A stretch of 20,647 nucleotides of DNA. It comes from Soonwooa sp032078105 (GTDB lineage Bacteria > Bacteroidota > Bacteroidia > Flavobacteriales > Weeksellaceae). The translations under genes were made by a program, and so were the position numbers. Where the stretch lies: the NCBI GenBank assembly GCA_046269235.1, contig JBJZOS010000017.1, positions 1-20,647 on the forward strand. Reading direction: 5' to 3'. The notes under the pieces were generated by a model. The model saw nothing but the letters and a program-made list of their open reading frames with translations, was not told where the DNA came from and did not search any database. This document shows positions 16,080-20,647 of this stretch, piece after piece; the first letter of the stretch is position 1, and each line of letters begins with the position of its first letter.

Positions 16080-16528
16080 TTTCTCTTTATCAAGTTTTGC
16101 GAACCTTCACCACAATTGTATGCCGCAACCACCGTGACCCAGTTCCAATATTTATTATAAAGATTGATGAGCGAGTTTACAACGGTTTTTGTGCTTTTAT
16201 ACATATCGGAACGGTCCGTTTCAGACAATCCGTAATGGTTTGCATGTTCCGTCATCAGCTGCCACACCCCTTTTGCTCCGGCTCCGGATTCTATGTTATG
16301 ATTCAGCCCGGATTCTATTATTGCCAAATTCCGCAGATGCTTCGGGACGCCGCGGCTCGTGAATGTATATTCTATCAAGCCAACCAATTGGCGGTTCTGC
16401 TGGATAATGTTCCTGTAATATCTCACGCTTTTATCAGATGTATCCGTGGCGGTTAATTGTGCCGCAAAATGTCCGGTTATTAAAAGAACCAGAAAAAAAG
16501 TAAGAAACTTCCGACGATTTATTTTCAC
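16061..16528 (-). CDS. Lytic transglycosylase (SLT/GH23), 3' truncated
   Basis: The start is GTG at 16528, 12 bases after the reconstructed tssH stop. Residues 1-23 form a signal peptide (FLTFFLVLLITGHFAA). The SLT domain follows with catalytic Glu72 in AIIESGLNHN, GAKGVWQLM and the motif VVAAYNCGEG near the end. After GEG the family normally continues with about 40-60 more residues; here the frame runs into foreign sequence and stops (KWKWEN). It cuts peptidoglycan glycan strands. Next to tssH it may make room for the T6SS in the cell's own wall or act as an effector. Loss of the end may inactivate it. Confidence 0.75.
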   Translation of the reverse strand: MKINRRKFLTFFLVLLITGHFAAQLTATDTSDKSVRYYRNIIQQNRQLVGLIEYTFTSRGVPKHLRNLAIIESGLNHNIESGAGAKGVWQLMTEHANHYGLSETDRSDMYKSTKTVVNSLINLYNKYWNWVTVVAAYNCGEGSQNLIKRKWKWEN

Positions 16529-16540
16529 GGCAATTCGTTT

Positions 16541-19027
16541 TTAAGATTCAATTTCCCAACTTAAATCTTCTTTTTCTTTATCCCAATCAATATTGATAGT
16601 CTCGCCGCTTTTCACTTCCTCCCGCACGATTTTTTTTAGAAATCGGTCTCGCCAATTGGGAACGGATGACTCCTGAAATCTGCCTTGCACCGTATTTGCT
16701 ACTGAAGTCGTTCAAAGCGAGGTTTTTTACAGCTTCATCGCTCACTTCAATCGCTATCCCAAGTCTTGTGAGAGAATTTTTGAGGGACTTCATCTGAATT
16801 TTGAAAATGTTCACCGCCATTTCCTCGGTAATTGGCGAAAACGGAATAATTTCGGTAATTCTTGCTAAAAATTCCGGACGGAAACGCTTGGATTCGGTCA
16901 TTATTTTAAGTAAATCCGAAGACTCCGGAACCACGCCGTCTTCAAAAGATTTTACAATTTCTTCGCTACCGATATTTGAAGTAAATAAAATCAGTGCATT
17001 ACTGAAATCACCTTCTTTGCCGAGTTTATCGTGAATTTTACCCTCGTCCATTATTTGCAGAAATACATCGAAAACCGAAGTGTGGGCTTTCTCAATTTCA
17101 TCAAACAAAACCACAGAATACGGTTGCTGCCGGATTTTATTTACCAACATGCCACCTTCTTCATAACCAACATATCCCGGAGGAGCACCATACAACAACG
17201 CCGCAGAGTGCTCTTCTTTAAACTCCGACATATCAAAACGAATCATGGCCTTTTCATCGTTAAAAAGAAGCTCTGCCACGGATTTTGCAAGTTCGGTTTT
17301 ACCGGTTCCTGTAGGGCCGAGAAGGAAGAATGAACCCATTGGCTGACCAGGCTTGTTCAGTCCGCTGCGGTTTTCTATGATGGCATCCGAAAGAATTTTG
17401 AGTGCGTGGTTTTGGCCCACAACCCTTTTCATTAACAAATTCTCCATATGGAGGAGCTTTTCTTTTTCGCCGGCCTGGATTTTGCCAATCGGGATGCCTG
17501 TTTTAGCGGCCATTACTGCGGCAAGTTCCATTTTGCCTACTTTTTCGCGCTTTATAGCTGCATATTTTTCCAGCTCGGCGAACGAATTTTCGATGATATT
17601 TTTAATTTGTGAAATATCCATCGAATTTTCCAATTTTGGCTGCTCGGTGAGAGAACCCCATAAAACAGGGCTGAGTTTGCTTTGCAGAATATTGTAATTC
17701 CAAATTAACTCATCCGCAAGCATCGGGTCAGATTCATCGGATTCTGCAATTATTTTGTCGTAATTTTCCTTCCATTTTTGGAGTTCCTTGGTTGAAGTTT
17801 CATCGAGCATTTTGATAGAAGCCATGGTTCTGTCCAATAGATCTATAGCTGAATCCGGGAGTTTTTTCCCTTTGGAATAGCGCTTTGCCAATTTCACACA
17901 AGCCGGAAGCGCCGTGGAATCTACATCTACACCGTGGTGGTTTTTGTAGCCGTCCAAAATCTTATCAATCATTTTCACGCAGGTAGTTTCATCAGGTTCT
18001 TCCACTTTCAGAACTTCAAACCTACGGTCAAAAGCGCGTTCCGGCTCTATGATTTTTCTGTACTCTTCCTCAGTTGTGGAACCTATGACTGTAATTTCTC
18101 CTCTTGCAAGTTCGGGTTTTAGCAGGTTCGCTACATTTCCATAGCTTCCTTTGCTGTCCAAAAGTGTGTGGATTTCATCAATAAAAAGTATAGTTTTTCC
18201 GGATTTTTTACATTCGTTGATTACTTTTTTCAATCGGTCTTCCACTTCGCCTTTGTAGGACGCTCCCGCCATCAGTGTGCTGTTGTCCAGCTCCAAAAGC
18301 GTGGCATTTTTTAGAATTGCGGGCATATTACCGTCCGCAAGTTCATTTGCAAAGCCTTCTACAAGGGCGGTTTTCCCAACACCGGGCTCTCCCACGATGA
18401 TGACATTGGGCTTTGTACGGCGGCAAAGGATTTCGATGAGCATCCGGAGTTCGCGGTCTCTGCCGATAATTTTTTCAATTTTTCAGCTTTGGCCTGTTCG
18501 GTTCTGTTGATGCAGTAGGCAGAAATTGCCGGCGTGGAAGTTGAATTTTGTGGAATTTCGCCCAAAACCAAATTTTCCTGACGGTTAATCTTGGTTTCGT
18601 CGTCGTTATAAAAATTCAGAATTTCGTGTTCGCGAATCGGTAAGGATTTTAGTTCTTGTGCGGTAAAGCCGACATTCGATTTTGTGACTGCCGCGAGAAT
18701 ACAGATTGCGGAAATCTCATCCAACCCAAGCCTGATGCGGATTTCATCGGCTTCGTCTAAAATTCGGTCGACAGTTTCGTCTTTTTCGGGATTCTTTGTG
18801 AGCCTGCCTGTTTTCGGATAATCTTCTATACGCACTTCACACCATTCGTAAATATAACCTGGATCTTTGCCAAGGTTTTCTAAAAATCCTTTCAAGCCGA
18901 TCTCGTTGTGCATTAATGCCTGCAGGATGTGCGGCTTACCAAAGGTGGCGTTGTAGTTTTCGCGAGCGATAGACTGCGCGATGTGAAAGAGTTCCTTCAC
19001 CGTTTCGTTGGTGATGAGTACGCCCAT
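16541..19027 (-). CDS. tssH: TssH (ClpV) AAA+ ATPase, two apparent frameshifts
   Basis: ClpV disassembles the contracted T6SS sheath. The reconstructed protein is about 828 residues, normal for the family. An N-terminal Clp repeat domain (residues 1-150) is followed by AAA1 with GEPGVGKT and ILFIDEIH, a middle domain, AAA2 with GPTGTGKTE and VVLFDEIEKA, GYVGYEEGG, and a C-terminal D2-small domain. I start at 19027 (MGVLITNETVKELF); an ATG at 19051 is possible. One base is missing in the six T at 18470-18475 (expected AKAEKLKKIIGRDRELRMLI). One base is extra in the eight T at 16630-16637 (expected KKIVREEVKSGETINIDWD). The two restore the frame to the stop at 16541, so errors in the sequence are likely. 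It opens the minus-strand T6SS cluster. Confidence 0.85.
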
Positions 19028-19061
19028 ATTAATTATTTTTATTTTGGACATTGTGTTCTTT

Positions 19062-19069
19062 CAAATATA
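19062..19069 (-). promoter_or_regulatory. Candidate Bacteroidota -7 element for tssH
   Basis: On the minus strand the sequence reads TATATTTG, matching the TAnnTTTG -7 consensus of Bacteroidota. A clear TTTG at -33 is not seen. Transcription would begin near 19050-19056, which favours translation from 19027 rather than from 19051. Confidence 0.4.
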
Positions 19070-19438
19070 ATAATTTTTGGGCGAGGTTGGGAAAATTTAT
19101 TTGATATTAGATGTGTCTTGAGGAACTTGCTAAAATAAATTTTCTTTTTTTTCGCAACTTTTTTCTTTTGTTAGATCAAAGTTTCAGGGATGTTTTTTCC
19201 AACTATAAAAACAATGATTCATAATATATTTTTTAGGATTTTGGAACACCATTTATTATCAGCGTTTACAAAGATTCCCATGTTGATAATCCGTCAAGAT
19301 TGGCTTCTATAGTGGAGGACATTATGTTTTTATAGCTTTTAACTATGTAAGTCAGGTCGTTAATTTTTTATACATTTTCACAAACCTATAGGTTAATCTC
19401 CTAGCTAATGAAGGTGAAAAATAAATCATCGTGCAGAG
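19070..19438. other. 369-base AT-rich gap between tssH and the recombinase remnant
   Basis: No open frame, tRNA or convincing hairpin is visible. The region includes a T-rich tract at about 19140-19170. It probably holds the tssH promoter near 19065 and the lost 3' part of the recombinase gene, whose C-terminal coding sequence should have continued here. Confidence 0.5.
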
Positions 19439-20326
19439 TCACATTGCGTAAGATACACCATCTTGGTTTTTTTGCCGCTTGGTAAAAATCCATTTATTCC
19501 CATCCAGTCTGATACTCACATTCTGCCAAGTCAGTTGCTGCGTATTGACACAGACAAGCCCAGTAAAGCAACTGAACAAAAAAATGTCCCTTACAAGTGA
19601 TAGGCGGTCGTTTTTAAAGACCTTATCCATAAGCCGCTGGATTTCGTACTCGGGTAGATAAACTCGTGTTACCTCGTCAAATTTAGAATTTTATTTGAGG
19701 AAGGGGTCTTTTTCCACCCAATCAATTGCCAGGCAAATCCTTATAATTTGACCGAAATTCTTCAAATATTTTACCGCAGAGTTATTGTTACAGGATTTTT
19801 CGGTACGCAGGAAGAATTCAAAGTCATTAAGAAACGCAAAATCAATCTTTTTGATGTCGATATCCGAAACTCTGTACTGCCACTTTAAAAATTCTTGTAT
19901 ATGGCTCAGGCAGGTTCTGTACCTTCCCAAAGTTCCCAAGGCAAATTCCTTCCCCACGAGTTTCTCCATCTTGTCGTTATGGTCTAAAAATATTGACACA
20001 AGCATCCTCGCTCGTTTTTCTGTACCGAGAAGTTTGCAGCGCAGGGTTTCAGCCGTTACCAGTTCATTGTCCTGTATAATTTCCTTCTGTGCGCCATAAA
20101 CTTTCGCTTTTAGGATGTTCAGATAGCTGTTTACAGACCTTGCCTCCTCCAAATTTTCCTTCATCCGGCTCAGGTCGTGGATCCATTTTTCGATTTGTAC
20201 AAATCTTTTGGAACTGATCTCAAGCCTCTTACCGTCCACGGTTATCCGCATATAGATCGGGATTAGTCCGTTGTTGCTCGCTTTGGCCTTCTTCGCGTAC
20301 AAGAGGATTGAAATTTTTGCATTCAT
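19439..20326 (-). pseudogene. Tyrosine recombinase/integrase remnant (internal stop, C-terminus lost)
   Basis: Reading from the ATG at 20326 gives an arm-type DNA-binding domain (ISILLYAKKAK...GLIPIYMRIT) and a SAM-like core-binding domain (LGRYRTCLSHIQEFL...NNNSAVKYLKNF). After DPFLK an in-frame TAA (19691-19693) replaces what is usually a Tyr. The same frame continues NSKFDEVTRVYLPEYEIQ and the start of the catalytic domain (FLFSCFTGL, then LTWQNV, KWIFTKRQK). It stops at 19439 before the HxxR box and catalytic Tyr. It is a Bacteroidota-type integrase, dead by both defects, lying about 250 bases from a tRNA gene, the usual position of an integrative element. Confidence 0.8.
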
Positions 20327-20515
20327 TTCTCTATTTTTTTAGGGTTAAAATTATTTTAAATAATTTCCCGCCACAAGATGTTCATTCTCTGAACACCCTT
20401 TGTACAGGCTATTTTCGATAAATTCGGTTATCCGGAATCGGGCTGATTTAGGGTAACCGAATTTATCCCCTACGATTTGAGAACTAATGAATGTTTTGAC
20501 TGTTCCGAAAAGCAA

Positions 20516-20549
20516 AAATCCCACTAAATCGCATGATTTAGTGGGATTT
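20516..20549 (-). terminator. Intrinsic terminator of the tRNA-Asp gene
   Basis: A perfect 15-base stem (AAATCCCACTAAATC / GATTTAGTGGGATTT) with a 4-base loop is followed on the minus strand by TTGCTTTT. It begins 24 bases after the tRNA 3' end. A 70-codon open frame covering this area (20351-20563) overlaps the hairpin and is probably not a gene. Otherwise 20327-20572 holds nothing I can identify. Confidence 0.75.
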
Positions 20550-20572
20550 GTTGTCACTTGCATCTCGCAATG

Positions 20573-20646
20573 CGATCCGGACGGGACTCGAACCCGCGAC
20601 CTCCGCCGTGACAGGGCGGCATTCTAACCAGCTGAACTACCGGATC
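20573..20646 (-). tRNA. tRNA-Asp (GTC)
   Basis: On the minus strand GATCCGG (5' acceptor arm) pairs with CCGGATC (3' arm). The D arm contains AGTTCAGCTGGTTAGA, the anticodon loop CTGTCAC sits on a GCCGC/GCGGC-type stem (anticodon GTC), and the T arm has GGGTTCGAGTCCC. The discriminator base is G; CCA is not encoded. It matches the bacterial tRNA-Asp pattern closely. Confidence 0.95.
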
Positions 20647-20647
20647 A

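Noticed and set aside
20351..20563. A 70-codon minus-strand frame between the tRNA and the integrase
   Set aside because: It overlaps the perfect 15-base terminator stem of the tRNA and shows no motif or start signal, so it is more likely noncoding leader sequence of the recombinase region.

Overview
The window looks like a chromosomal segment from a Bacteroidota bacterium, most likely a flavobacterium of the Weeksellaceae (Chryseobacterium/Elizabethkingia type). The evidence is the Bacteroidota-type (subtype iii) type VI secretion (T6SS) gene set, AT-rich spacers, many lipoprotein signal peptides, a TAnnTTTG-like promoter element and few Shine-Dalgarno sequences. The species assignment is inference.

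Layout: almost everything is on the minus strand, so transcription runs right to left. From the right end: a tRNA-Asp gene with a strong terminator, a broken tyrosine recombinase, then tssH (clpV) and a lytic transglycosylase gene cut off at its 3' end. Next comes an AT-rich block (about 12.9-16.1 kb) of effector material: two related metzincin-like protease toxins, each followed by a lipoprotein gene, further small genes, and a vgrG scrap. The T6SS membrane and periplasmic genes follow (about 7.8-12.9 kb): a LuxR/NarL-type regulator, two TssO-like membrane proteins, a PKD-domain membrane protein (TssP-like) and the lipoprotein TssR. After a hairpin come a LysM-domain gene, a PAAR-like gene and a large effector (delivery domain, GH19-like muramidase/chitinase domain, LAS-type metallopeptidase-like domain) coupled to two lipoprotein genes, the first a likely immunity gene.

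At the left end is a second, truncated PAAR plus delivery-domain cassette. It is joined tail to tail with a plus-strand vgrG 3' part and a truncated DUF2235/Tle1-like lipase gene.

How the parts work together: ClpV recycles the contracted sheath, and TssO/TssP/TssR form part of the trans-envelope complex. VgrG and the PAAR-like protein form the spike that carries effectors. Toxins aimed at peptidoglycan or periplasmic proteins are paired with outer-membrane or periplasmic lipoproteins that would protect the producer. The truncated duplicates suggest that recombination reshuffles effectors around conserved PAAR/delivery modules.

Caution: several genes, including the core gene tssH, carry single-base indels in homopolymer runs. 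In tssH and the large effector they come in pairs that restore the frame. Sequencing or assembly error is a serious alternative to real gene decay.
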